Of a DNA stretch of 46,396 nt, positions 15,494 to 23,074 are shown piece after piece (position 1 is the stretch's first letter; every line of letters starts with the position of its first letter). The notes under the pieces were generated by a model, which saw nothing but the letters and a program-made list of their open reading frames with translations, ran no database searches and was not told the origin of the DNA. Source of the DNA: Candidatus Omnitrophota bacterium. Lineage in GTDB: Bacteria; Omnitrophota; Gorgyraeia; Gygaellales; Profunditerraquicolaceae. The stretch lies in contig JADHYK010000003.1 in assembly GCA_016782485.1 (NCBI GenBank), positions 1 to 46,396 on the forward strand, given 5' to 3'. A program made the translations under genes and the position numbers.

Positions 15494-16348
15494 ATGGAAG
15501 AGGCGATTAAAAAGGCGGAGGTCCTGATCGAGGCGCTGCCTTATATCAAGAAGTTCCATAAGAAGGTAATCGTAGTCAAATACGGCGGCAGCATCCTGGG
15601 CGATACAAAAATCCGCAAAGGCGTATTAGAGGATATAGTTTTTTTGAGTTTCGTCGGATTAAGGGTGGTCCTGGTGCACGGCGGGGGCCCGAATATCAGC
15701 GACCGCATGCGCGCAACCAAGAAAAAGACGGATTTTGTGGACGGGATGCGGGTTACCGACGAGGAGACCCTGAAAGTCGTAGAGGAGGAACTGGAGCATT
15801 TAAACAGCACCATCGTTAAGGAGATATCAAAGCTGGGCGCAAAGGCCCGCGGCCTAAACGGCAAAGACAACAATATAATTCAGGTGGAGAAGAAAAAGGC
15901 AAATATAGATCTGGGGCTGGTAGGGCACATTGTCTCGGTAGATAAAGGGCCGATATTGGAAGAGTTGTACCAGCACGGAATAGTAGTTATTCTCCCCATG
16001 GGGATCGGTAAGGACAAGAGGGTTTATAACGTCAATGCCGATGAGGCGGCAGCGGCTGTCGCAGCTTTTTGCGAGGCGGAGAAATTAGTCCTGCTGACCA
16101 ATGTCAAGGGGATTATGCGTAACCCCGATGATGCGCATTCTTTTATGTCTACCCTTACCGCCAAAGAGGCAAAAGAGCTGGTTAAAAACAAGATCATCCA
16201 GCAGGGGATGATCCCCAAGGTCGATGCCTGTATCGAGGCTCTGGCTAAAGGGGTGAGCAAGACCCATATCATTGATGCGCGTATTCCTCACGGACTGCTT
16301 TTGGAGATATTTACCGACCAGGGCATAGGGACGGAGATCGTAAAATAA
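15494..16348 (+). CDS. argB: Acetylglutamate kinase, likely arginine-inhibited form
   Basis: The 284-residue amino-acid kinase phosphorylates N-acetylglutamate. It has V-V-K-Y-G-G-S (28-33) for ATP binding and V-H-G-G-G-P-N-I (61-68). An N-terminal helical extension of about 24 residues precedes the core. Such a helix is a feature of hexameric, arginine-feedback-inhibited kinases and is absent from the E. coli type. This fits an ArgJ-based cyclic pathway, where control falls on ArgB. Its stop overlaps the argD start by one base (TAATG). Confidence 0.95.
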   Translation: MEEAIKKAEVLIEALPYIKKFHKKVIVVKYGGSILGDTKIRKGVLEDIVFLSFVGLRVVLVHGGGPNISDRMRATKKKTDFVDGMRVTDEETLKVVEEELEHLNSTIVKEISKLGAKARGLNGKDNNIIQVEKKKANIDLGLVGHIVSVDKGPILEELYQHGIVVILPMGIGKDKRVYNVNADEAAAAVAAFCEAEKLVLLTNVKGIMRNPDDAHSFMSTLTAKEAKELVKNKIIQQGMIPKVDACIEALAKGVSKTHIIDARIPHGLLLEIFTDQGIGTEIVK

Positions 16349-17526
16349 TGAAACTTGAAGAAGTATTTTCCAGTTATAAAGATTACATCATGCCTACTTA
16401 CACAAAGACGCCGGTTGTCTTTGTGAAGGGCAAGGGGAGCAGGCTCTGGGATATCCATAACAGGGCATATCTGGATTTCTTCCCGGGTTGGGGCGTAGGC
16501 AACCTCGGGCATTGCCATCCTAAAGTCATGCAGGCGGTGCGGGACCAGGTTTCAAAGTTAATATTTATCCCGAATAATTATTACCACCTGCCACAGGCCA
16601 AGCTTGCCAGGGAGATAGTGTACAGGGCGTTCCCTGCGAAAGTCTTCTTTTGCAATTCCGGGGCCGAGGCAAACGAGGCGGCGATAAAATTCAGCCGCAA
16701 GTTCGGAAAAGGGGCAAGGCATGAAATAATCAGCTTTGAAAATTCTTTTCACGGCAGGACCCTGGCGGCACTGGCGGCAACCGGCCAGAAGAAATACCAG
16801 GAGGGATTCCAGCCTTTGCCCGAGGGGTTCAAGACGGTTAAATTTAACGATATCGAGGCGGTAAAGAAGGCATTAACCGATAAAAGCATAGCTATTATGC
16901 TGGAATTAATTCAGGGCGAAGGCGGGATTAACGTAGCGGACAAAGAGTTCGTTACTGCTTTAAGAAGGCTTTGCGATGAAAAAGGGTTGCTTCTTATCGT
17001 CGATGAAGTGCAGACCGGAGTAGCCAGGACCGGAAAATATTTCGCTTACCAGCACTACGGGATAACCCCGGATATAATCACTCTGGCTAAGGCAATAGGA
17101 GGGGGACTGCCTATCGGCGTAATGGTGGCGAGAAAGGAGATCGCCGATACTTTAGGGCCGGGGATGCATGCCTCTACCTTTGGCGGCGGACCGGTTATCT
17201 GCAGGGCAGCGCTGGCAGTGCTCAAAGCGATACAGAAGGAGAAAATTCCTGCCAACGTCGAAAAGATGAGCGGTTATATTTTCTTAAAATTGAATGCACT
17301 GAAAAATAAATTACCGGTTATAAAAGAGGTAAGGGGCTTAGGCCTGATGATCGGCGTGGAATTAAGCATTGCCGGCAGCCCGATTGTAGAGAAATGCCTC
17401 CAGAGGGGCCTCTTGATTAATTGTACCCATGATAATGTCCTGCGGCTTATGCCGGCATTGAATATAACCAAGAAAGAAATAGATAAGGCAGTAGATATAC
17501 TAGCAGATGTATTAGAGAGTAGTTAG
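16348..17526 (+). CDS. argD: Acetylornithine aminotransferase
   Basis: The 392-residue class III PLP aminotransferase converts N-acetylglutamate semialdehyde to N-acetylornithine. Visible features are F-C-N-S-G-A-E-A-N-E-A-A (phosphate binding), the acidic D-E-V-Q-T-G-V-A-R-T-G-K that positions PLP, and the Schiff-base lysine K248 in T-L-A-K-A-I-G-G-G-L-P-I-G. The last codons and the stop are part of, or abut, a heptanucleotide array that continues into the argF ribosome-binding site. The same enzyme type can also act in DAP synthesis, but here a dedicated dapL is present. Confidence 0.95.
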   Translation: MKLEEVFSSYKDYIMPTYTKTPVVFVKGKGSRLWDIHNRAYLDFFPGWGVGNLGHCHPKVMQAVRDQVSKLIFIPNNYYHLPQAKLAREIVYRAFPAKVFFCNSGAEANEAAIKFSRKFGKGARHEIISFENSFHGRTLAALAATGQKKYQEGFQPLPEGFKTVKFNDIEAVKKALTDKSIAIMLELIQGEGGINVADKEFVTALRRLCDEKGLLLIVDEVQTGVARTGKYFAYQHYGITPDIITLAKAIGGGLPIGVMVARKEIADTLGPGMHASTFGGGPVICRAALAVLKAIQKEKIPANVEKMSGYIFLKLNALKNKLPVIKEVRGLGLMIGVELSIAGSPIVEKCLQRGLLINCTHDNVLRLMPALNITKKEIDKAVDILADVLESS

Positions 17527-17547
17527 TAGATAGTAGTTAGTAGTTAG
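17520..17547 (+). repeat. Four tandem TAGTTAG heptamers (argD-argF junction)
   Basis: The units are TAGTTAG, TAGATAG, TAGTTAG, TAGTTAG. The argD stop codon (17524-17526) lies inside the first unit, and the array runs into GGAGAGAG just before the argF ATG. Because the period is seven, stop codons appear in all three frames. Confidence 0.9.
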
Positions 17548-17555
17548 GGAGAGAG

Positions 17556-18479
17556 ATGAAAAAAGATTTAATTTCAATAAAGGACTTAACTCCGAAAGAA
17601 ATAGAGGAGTTATTTAACCTGACCGACAGGCTAAAAGAAGATAAAAATAAATTCAGCAGGGTTCTGGCCGGCAAAACCCTGGCGCTTATTTTTCAGAAGC
17701 CCTCTAACAGGACCAGGGTTTCCTTTGAGGTGGGGATGTATCAGCTGGGGGGCAATTCGATATACTTAAGTCCGGCGGAGATAAATTTAGGGGTGAGAGA
17801 GTCTGTCCGGGATGTGGCCAAGACTCTTTCCAGGTACGTCGATGCGATAGTGATCAGGACTTTCGAGCATAAAAATGTCCTGCAGCTGGCCGAACATTCC
17901 GATAAACCGGTGATTAACGGCCTGTCGGATTTTTCGCATCCCTGCCAGGGGCTGGCCGATGTTTATACCGTCAGGGGAAAGTTAAGGAATATCAAGAGCA
18001 AGACACTGGCCTTTATCGGAGACGGAAATAACGTCTGCAATTCCCTGATTTTTGCCTGCGCCAAGACCGGCCTGAATATGAATATTGCAGCGCCCACAGG
18101 ATACGAGCCGGATAAGGCGGTCCTGGAAGAGGCCAGGGTAATTGCCCAAGAGCAAAACAGCTCTATCAAATTTTTCCATAATCCTGCCGAGGCGGTTAAG
18201 GGCGTTGACGTAGTTTATACCGATGTCTGGGCCAGTATGGGGCAGGAGGAAGAGGCGCAGCAGAGAAAGAAGATATTCAGGGAGTTCCAGGTGAACAGTG
18301 CTCTGATGAGCGGGGCAAAGAGGGGCGCACTTATTATGCATTGTCTGCCTGCACACAGAGGGGATGAAATAACCGACGAGGTCATCGATAGCCCGCATTC
18401 GGTTGTTTTTGACCAGGCGGAGAACAGGATGCACGTGCAGAAGGCAATTTTGATAACGTTACTCGGGAGACACAAATGA
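17556..18479 (+). CDS. argF: Ornithine carbamoyltransferase
   Basis: The 307-residue enzyme makes citrulline from ornithine and carbamoyl phosphate. It shows the carbamoyl-phosphate motif S-N-R-T-R (50-54; the family usually has S-T-R-T-R), H-P-C-Q (128-131) followed by L-A-D, D-V-W-A-S-M-G-Q-E in the ornithine-side loop, and the H-C-L-P-A-H-R-G motif. The length is standard. It overlaps argG by four bases (ATGA), indicating coupled translation. Confidence 0.96.
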   Translation: MKKDLISIKDLTPKEIEELFNLTDRLKEDKNKFSRVLAGKTLALIFQKPSNRTRVSFEVGMYQLGGNSIYLSPAEINLGVRESVRDVAKTLSRYVDAIVIRTFEHKNVLQLAEHSDKPVINGLSDFSHPCQGLADVYTVRGKLRNIKSKTLAFIGDGNNVCNSLIFACAKTGLNMNIAAPTGYEPDKAVLEEARVIAQEQNSSIKFFHNPAEAVKGVDVVYTDVWASMGQEEEAQQRKKIFREFQVNSALMSGAKRGALIMHCLPAHRGDEITDEVIDSPHSVVFDQAENRMHVQKAILITLLGRHK

Positions 18480-19657
18480 AGAAGGTTGTGCTTGCTTATT
18501 CCGGCGGCCTGGATACGTCCTGCATCGTAAGATGGTTAAAGGAGCAGGGGTATCAGGTAATCTGTTTTGTTGCCGACCTGGGACAGGGCCTGGGAAGAGG
18601 CGAGGATCTCGCTGCCATAGAAGAAAGGGCGCTTGCTGCCGGGGCGGCAAAGGTCTATATAAAAGACCTGCAGGAGGAATTTATAAAGGACTTTATCCTT
18701 CCGGCCTTAAAGGCAAATGCTATTTACGAAGGCAAATACTTATTAGCCACTGCCTTAGGCAGGCCTTTAATAGCCAAGCACCTTGTTCAGATTGCCCATA
18801 AAGAAAAAGCCGATTTAATCGCCCACGGCTGCACCGGAAAGGGCAACGACCAGGTGAGGTTTGAAGTAACCGCTGCTATACTGGATCCGAAATTAGAGGT
18901 TTTAGCCCCGGTAAGGGAATGGGAGTTTAAATCCAGGGAAGAGGAGATCGAATACGCCAGGATGTTCAATATCCCGGTTGATGTAACGAAGAAAAAACCC
19001 TACAGCATCGACAGGAACATCTGGGGGGTCAGTATAGAGGCGGGCATCCTGGAAGACCTGGAGCAGGAGCCTCCGGAGGACGCATACTTAATCACTAAAA
19101 GCCCGACTTATTTATCCGGCTATCCGAAATACATAGAGGTTTATTTTGAAAAAGGAGTGCCCAGGAGATTAGACGGTAAGGCCCATAAGTTGAAAAACTT
19201 AATCAGCGAACTCAATGAAATCGGCGGCCTGCACGGAGTAGGAAGGAGCGACCTGGTTGAAAACAGGCTGGTAGGCATAAAGTCCAGGGAGATTTACGAG
19301 GCCCCGGGGGCAACCATACTTTATACGGCGCATAAAGAGCTGGAGAGCCTGGTCCTGGACAGGGAGTGTGCGCATTTCAAGGAGCTGGTAGCGCTTAAAT
19401 ATTCGGAGCTCGTATATAACGGACTCTGGTATTCTCCGCTTAAAAAAGCGCTGGATGCATTCGTAAATTCAACGCAGGGCCATGTCAGCGGTTCTGTCCG
19501 GATGAAGTTATTCAAAGGCAATTGTATCGCCGTAGGCAGAAAGTCAAAGCATTCGCTGTATAAAAAGGAATTGAGCACTTACGGTAAAGAAGACAAGTTT
19601 GACCAGAAGCTGGCCGAGGGTTTTATCAAAATCTGGGCCATGCCGTATAAAAAATAG
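18476..19657 (+). CDS. argG: Argininosuccinate synthase
   Basis: The 393-residue ATP-dependent ligase joins citrulline and aspartate. The N-terminal PP-loop is A-Y-S-G-G-L-D-T-S (7-15). Downstream are H-G-C-T-G-K-G-N-D-Q-V-R-F and the S-I-D-R-N-I-W-G-V-S-I-E segment, both hallmarks of the family. The length agrees with typical 395-400-residue enzymes. The stop codon begins a degenerate heptamer array that extends to the argH start region. Confidence 0.97.
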   Translation: MKKVVLAYSGGLDTSCIVRWLKEQGYQVICFVADLGQGLGRGEDLAAIEERALAAGAAKVYIKDLQEEFIKDFILPALKANAIYEGKYLLATALGRPLIAKHLVQIAHKEKADLIAHGCTGKGNDQVRFEVTAAILDPKLEVLAPVREWEFKSREEEIEYARMFNIPVDVTKKKPYSIDRNIWGVSIEAGILEDLEQEPPEDAYLITKSPTYLSGYPKYIEVYFEKGVPRRLDGKAHKLKNLISELNEIGGLHGVGRSDLVENRLVGIKSREIYEAPGATILYTAHKELESLVLDRECAHFKELVALKYSELVYNGLWYSPLKKALDAFVNSTQGHVSGSVRMKLFKGNCIAVGRKSKHSLYKKELSTYGKEDKFDQKLAEGFIKIWAMPYKK

Positions 19658-19689
19658 TCAATAGTCGATGGTCTATAGTCGATGGTAAA
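19655..19689 (+). repeat. Degenerate heptamer array (argG-argH junction)
   Basis: Units read TAGTCAA, TAGTCGA, TGGTCTA, TAGTCGA, TGGTAAA. The argG stop is the first three bases, and an argH ribosome-binding site (GAGGGG) follows at once. The core is TAGTCGA, a different sequence from the argD-argF array but with the same period and placement. Confidence 0.75.
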
Positions 19690-19699
19690 GAGGGGAAAA

Positions 19700-21085
19700 A
19701 TGAGTAAAAAACTTTGGGGTGGGAGGTTTAGTAAAAAGACAAACCCGTTGGTGGAAGATTTTACTAAGTCGATAGATGTAGATTATCTATTAGCAAGACA
19801 CGATATTATGGCTTCGCTAATACATACAAAAATATTGGCTAAGGCTAAGCTTATTTCTGAGCCGGAGTTTAAAATTCTGTATAAAGGCCTATCGGATATT
19901 CAGAATGAACTGGGCAAAGGCAAATTTAAATTTGATAAGAATTCAGAAGATATACATACAGATATACAGAATAAATTAGAAAGGAAAGTGGGTCCCGTGG
20001 CACTCAAATTGCATACTGCTAGATCAAGAAATGAGCAGGTAGTTTTTGATACCAAGAGATACTGTGTTTTTGAAGTATGTAATATTATAAATAAATCAAT
20101 CGGTGATTTTATAAAACAGATTGAAAAATTCGCTAATACTCATAAAAATATTATAATGCCTGGTTATACGCATATGCAGCATGCGCAACCTGTCAAATTC
20201 AAAGATTATATTCTTGCTTATGCATATATGTTAAAGCGGGATTCAAAGAGATTAGAGGACTCTTTGCATAGATTGACATACCCCTTGGGTTCGGGAGCGT
20301 TAGCAGGAACATCTATGGAAGCGAAATTATATAATGAGGCTGCGAAGGAAATTGCTGAAAAAATGGACCATCCGTTTTTTAAAGTAGTGGAAAACACTAT
20401 AGATAATATTAGCGATAGAGATTTTATTATAGAAATTTTGAGTGCTCTGGCAATCCTTGGTATGCACCTTTCGAGGATGGCAGAAGATTTTATTATTTGG
20501 TCAACGCAGGAATTCGGATTTATCGAAATAGACGATGCCTTTTGTACCGGTAGTTCTTTAATGCCACAGAAAAAGAATCCCGATACTTTAGAATTAATTA
20601 GGGGCCATACCGGAGAATTATACGGCAATTTAGTTTCGGTCCTTGTAATGATGAAGGGCTTGCCTTTAACTTATAACAGGGATATGCAATTAGATAAAAA
20701 ACCATTATTCAGCTCAATAAAGATTATCAAAGATGAACTGGAAATCTTAACCAGATTGATAGCCGGCATAAAGATCAATAAAGTAAATATTAAGAGACAG
20801 CTGGAAGAAGAATCTTTATATGCTACAGATTTAGCCTTTTATTTAGCCAAAAATAAAGTTCCCTTCAGGAAGGCGCATGAGATTATAGGTAAATTGATAA
20901 AGGATTCGCTAGATTTAAATAGAAGAATAAAAGACATGAAAGATGAAGAGCTGAAGAAATACTCTCCGTTTATTAACGGGAAAGTCATAAAAAATATATT
21001 TAATCCGATAACATCGGTTAATTCAAAAAAATCCTTTTCAAAAAAAAATCTATCCTGTAGAGTAACGGTTGTTGAGCCCCGATAA
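19700..21085 (+). CDS. argH: Argininosuccinate lyase
   Basis: The 461-residue enzyme splits argininosuccinate to arginine and fumarate. It begins M-S-K-K-L-W-G-G-R-F, contains H-T-A-R-S-R-N-E-Q near residue 105, and carries the superfamily signature G-S-S-L-M-P-Q-K-K-N-P-D. The ATG at 19700 is preferred over an in-frame ATG at 19682 because it follows GAGGGG and matches family N-termini. Base composition is visibly poorer in G+C than in argG (for example 15 of 60 at 20101-20160 against 30 of 60 at 18901-18960), so it may have been acquired separately. Confidence 0.95.
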   Translation: MSKKLWGGRFSKKTNPLVEDFTKSIDVDYLLARHDIMASLIHTKILAKAKLISEPEFKILYKGLSDIQNELGKGKFKFDKNSEDIHTDIQNKLERKVGPVALKLHTARSRNEQVVFDTKRYCVFEVCNIINKSIGDFIKQIEKFANTHKNIIMPGYTHMQHAQPVKFKDYILAYAYMLKRDSKRLEDSLHRLTYPLGSGALAGTSMEAKLYNEAAKEIAEKMDHPFFKVVENTIDNISDRDFIIEILSALAILGMHLSRMAEDFIIWSTQEFGFIEIDDAFCTGSSLMPQKKNPDTLELIRGHTGELYGNLVSVLVMMKGLPLTYNRDMQLDKKPLFSSIKIIKDELEILTRLIAGIKINKVNIKRQLEEESLYATDLAFYLAKNKVPFRKAHEIIGKLIKDSLDLNRRIKDMKDEELKKYSPFINGKVIKNIFNPITSVNSKKSFSKKNLSCRVTVVEPR

Positions 21086-21089
21086 TTAA

Positions 21090-21626
21090 ATGAGATACCG
21101 TAGTATTTTTCATCTCGCCTGCGAGGTATTTAAGAGGGAAGGTATTCGCGCTGTTTTGATTGGCGGCTTTGCGGTGAATTACTATAAGGTAACGCGCCAG
21201 AGCGCGGATGTTGATTTTTTAATTACCGAAGAGGATTTTAAGAAGATACTGCCTTTGTTTGAAGAGCAAGGATATAAGATAGATTATGCGCAGGAGGTAT
21301 TCGCCAGGCTCAAGAGCGACAATTTTTACCTGATGGATCTTGATTTCATGTTTGTGGATAGAGACACTCTGGATAAAATTGTTAAGGCAGCTAAAGTAGT
21401 CGCAATAGCCGAGCAGAAATTTATCGTTCCTTCTTTAGAGCATTTAATCGCGCTTAAGTTACATTCGTTGAAATATAATCCGGCATTGCGCGAGAATAAA
21501 GACCTCTCTGACATCGTTGAGTTGATTAGAATAAATAAAATGCAGGTAAAAACCAAGGAATTCAAGGAATTATGTCTTAAATTTGGCACAAAAGAACTCT
21601 ACGATAAAATTTTGCAAAAGATATAA
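21090..21626 (+). CDS. Nucleotidyltransferase-fold protein (MNT/AbiEii-like)
   Basis: The 178-residue protein carries the nucleotidyltransferase signature: L-I-G-G-F-A-V-N-Y-Y (about 22-31) then S-A-D-V-D-F-L-I with the metal-binding DxD at D39 and D41, and a later acidic strand (L-M-D-L-D-F-M-F). A segment P-S-L-E-H-L-I-A-L-K-L-H resembles AbiEii-type and related toxin nucleotidyltransferases. The next gene, a 57-residue protein, begins immediately after its stop. Whether the pair is a toxin-antitoxin unit or a housekeeping RNA-modifying pair is not known. Confidence 0.7.
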   Translation: MRYRSIFHLACEVFKREGIRAVLIGGFAVNYYKVTRQSADVDFLITEEDFKKILPLFEEQGYKIDYAQEVFARLKSDNFYLMDLDFMFVDRDTLDKIVKAAKVVAIAEQKFIVPSLEHLIALKLHSLKYNPALRENKDLSDIVELIRINKMQVKTKEFKELCLKFGTKELYDKILQKI

Positions 21627-21800
21627 ATGGAAGATTTAAAATTACCCATTATTAAAAAACCTTTACCTGCCGCCAAATGGCTGTCTATGGATGATTACGT
21701 AAGGTTCGTGACAATGAATATAAGATATACTTTGGATAAAAGAAATTACCGTAAATGGAAAAAATTAGCGGCTGTTAAAGAGAAATTCTCATTAGAATAA
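21627..21800 (+). CDS. Small partner protein of the nucleotidyltransferase, unknown
   Basis: A 57-codon frame starts at ATG 21627, directly after the preceding TAA, and ends at TAA 21800, one base before lysA. The product is basic and probably helical, with the pattern S-M-D-D-Y-V-R-F-V-T-M-N and Y-R-K-W-K-K-L-A-A-V and the ending F-S-L-E. Gapless packing on both sides and a regular amino-acid composition support a real gene. I recall similar small proteins next to nucleotidyltransferase-like genes in candidate-phylum genomes, but this was not checked. An antitoxin-like role is a guess. Confidence 0.65.
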   Translation: MEDLKLPIIKKPLPAAKWLSMDDYVRFVTMNIRYTLDKRNYRKWKKLAAVKEKFSLE

Positions 21801-21801
21801 T

Positions 21802-23073
21802 ATGCACGAATTTAGATACATAAATAACCGGTTATATTGTGAGAAGGTCAAAGTTGAGGAGCTGGCGAGAAAGTTCGGTACCCCGCTTTATGTTTACAGC
21901 TACCACACCATGCTGGACCATTTTCATAAATTGCAGGCCGCCTTCAGGAGCGTGAAACCGCTCGTCTGTTATTCGGTCAAGGCAAACTCAAATTTAGCAA
22001 TCCTGAAGGCATTGGTGGATAAGGGTGCCGGCCTGGATATTGTTTCAGGCGGAGAGTTATACCGGGCGCTTAAAGCCGGGTGTCCTGCGCAAAAAATCGT
22101 CTATGCCTCGGTAGGCAAGACCGATAAAGAGATAGAAGAGGCGGTAAAGAAAGGGATACTTTTTTTTAACGTTGAATCCCTCCCGGAGCTGGAGAATATC
22201 AACCGTATCGCCGGGCGTTTTAAAAGACCCGTCAATGTGGCATTGCGCATAAACCCGGATGTGGAACCTAAAACGCATAAATTCATCACTACCGGAAAGA
22301 TTACTAATAAATTCGGCATTGATTTTGCAGTGGCTCGCAGGATTCTTTTATTGCGCCGGAGTTTGTGCAATATAAAAATCTGCGGCCTGCATATCCATAT
22401 CGGTTCCCAGATTACCGAGAGCGCGCCTTTTGTCGCCGCGATAAAAAAAGTCATCGCTTTCCTGGCAAGAATGAAGAATGAAGGCGTGACCCTGGAATAT
22501 TTAAACCTCGGCGGCGGCCTGGGGATAGTCTATGATAACGAGAAGCCGCAGACGGCAGTTAAATTTGCCGCTCAAGTTTTGCCGCTGTTGAAGAGAACCG
22601 GCCTCAAAGTTATTATGGAGCCGGGAAGGTTTATTATCGGTAACGCCGGAATTCTGGTGGCCAGGGTGTTGTATTGTAAATCTACGCCCAGAAAGAGATT
22701 CGTCATCGTTGATGCCGGAATGAATGATTTAATCCGGCCCTCTTTTTACAATGCCTACCACCAGATCCTGCCTATCCGCTATCCGCTATCCGCTATCCGC
22801 TATACGGAAAAAGTGGATATCGTCGGGCCGATCTGCGAAAGCGGGGATTTTTTTGCCAAAGACAGGCGCCTCCCCCGATTAAAAGAGGGGGATTTTATCG
22901 CGGTGATGAGCGCAGGGGCCTATGGTTTCAGTATGTCCTCCAACTATAATTCCCGGCGCAGGGCTAAAGAGGTTATGGTGGTCAAAGATAAGGCCTTCGT
23001 GATCAGAAAAAGGGAGAGTTTCCAGGATTTATTGCGTAACGAAATAATCCCCGCGTTTTTAATGGGGTTATAA
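21802..23073 (+). CDS. lysA: Diaminopimelate decarboxylase
   Basis: The 423-residue fold-III PLP enzyme converts meso-DAP to lysine. The Schiff-base lysine is K60 in C-Y-S-V-K-A-N-S-N. Further motifs are L-H-I-H-I-G-S-Q-I, the glycine-rich L-N-L-G-G-G-L-G-I, E-P-G-R-F-I and the cross-subunit C-E-S-G-D-F-F-A-K-D-R. Between I-L-P-I and V-D-I-V-G-P, where relatives have a short variable loop, about 12 residues (R-Y-P-L-S-A-I-R-Y) are encoded by five heptanucleotide repeats. The enzyme should tolerate this because the loop is variable in the family. Confidence 0.95.
   Translation: MHEFRYINNRLYCEKVKVEELARKFGTPLYVYSYHTMLDHFHKLQAAFRSVKPLVCYSVKANSNLAILKALVDKGAGLDIVSGGELYRALKAGCPAQKIVYASVGKTDKEIEEAVKKGILFFNVESLPELENINRIAGRFKRPVNVALRINPDVEPKTHKFITTGKITNKFGIDFAVARRILLLRRSLCNIKICGLHIHIGSQITESAPFVAAIKKVIAFLARMKNEGVTLEYLNLGGGLGIVYDNEKPQTAVKFAAQVLPLLKRTGLKVIMEPGRFIIGNAGILVARVLYCKSTPRKRFVIVDAGMNDLIRPSFYNAYHQILPIRYPLSAIRYTEKVDIVGPICESGDFFAKDRRLPRLKEGDFIAVMSAGAYGFSMSSNYNSRRRAKEVMVVKDKAFVIRKRESFQDLLRNEIIPAFLMGL
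22772..22806 (+). repeat. Five CTATCCG-type heptamers inside lysA
   Basis: Four perfect CTATCCG units and one CTATACG run in tandem within the coding sequence. The same two heptamers occur in the dapA-dapB gap at 25034-25061, so this is an in-gene copy of the same repeat family. Confidence 0.9.
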
Positions 23074-23074
23074 G

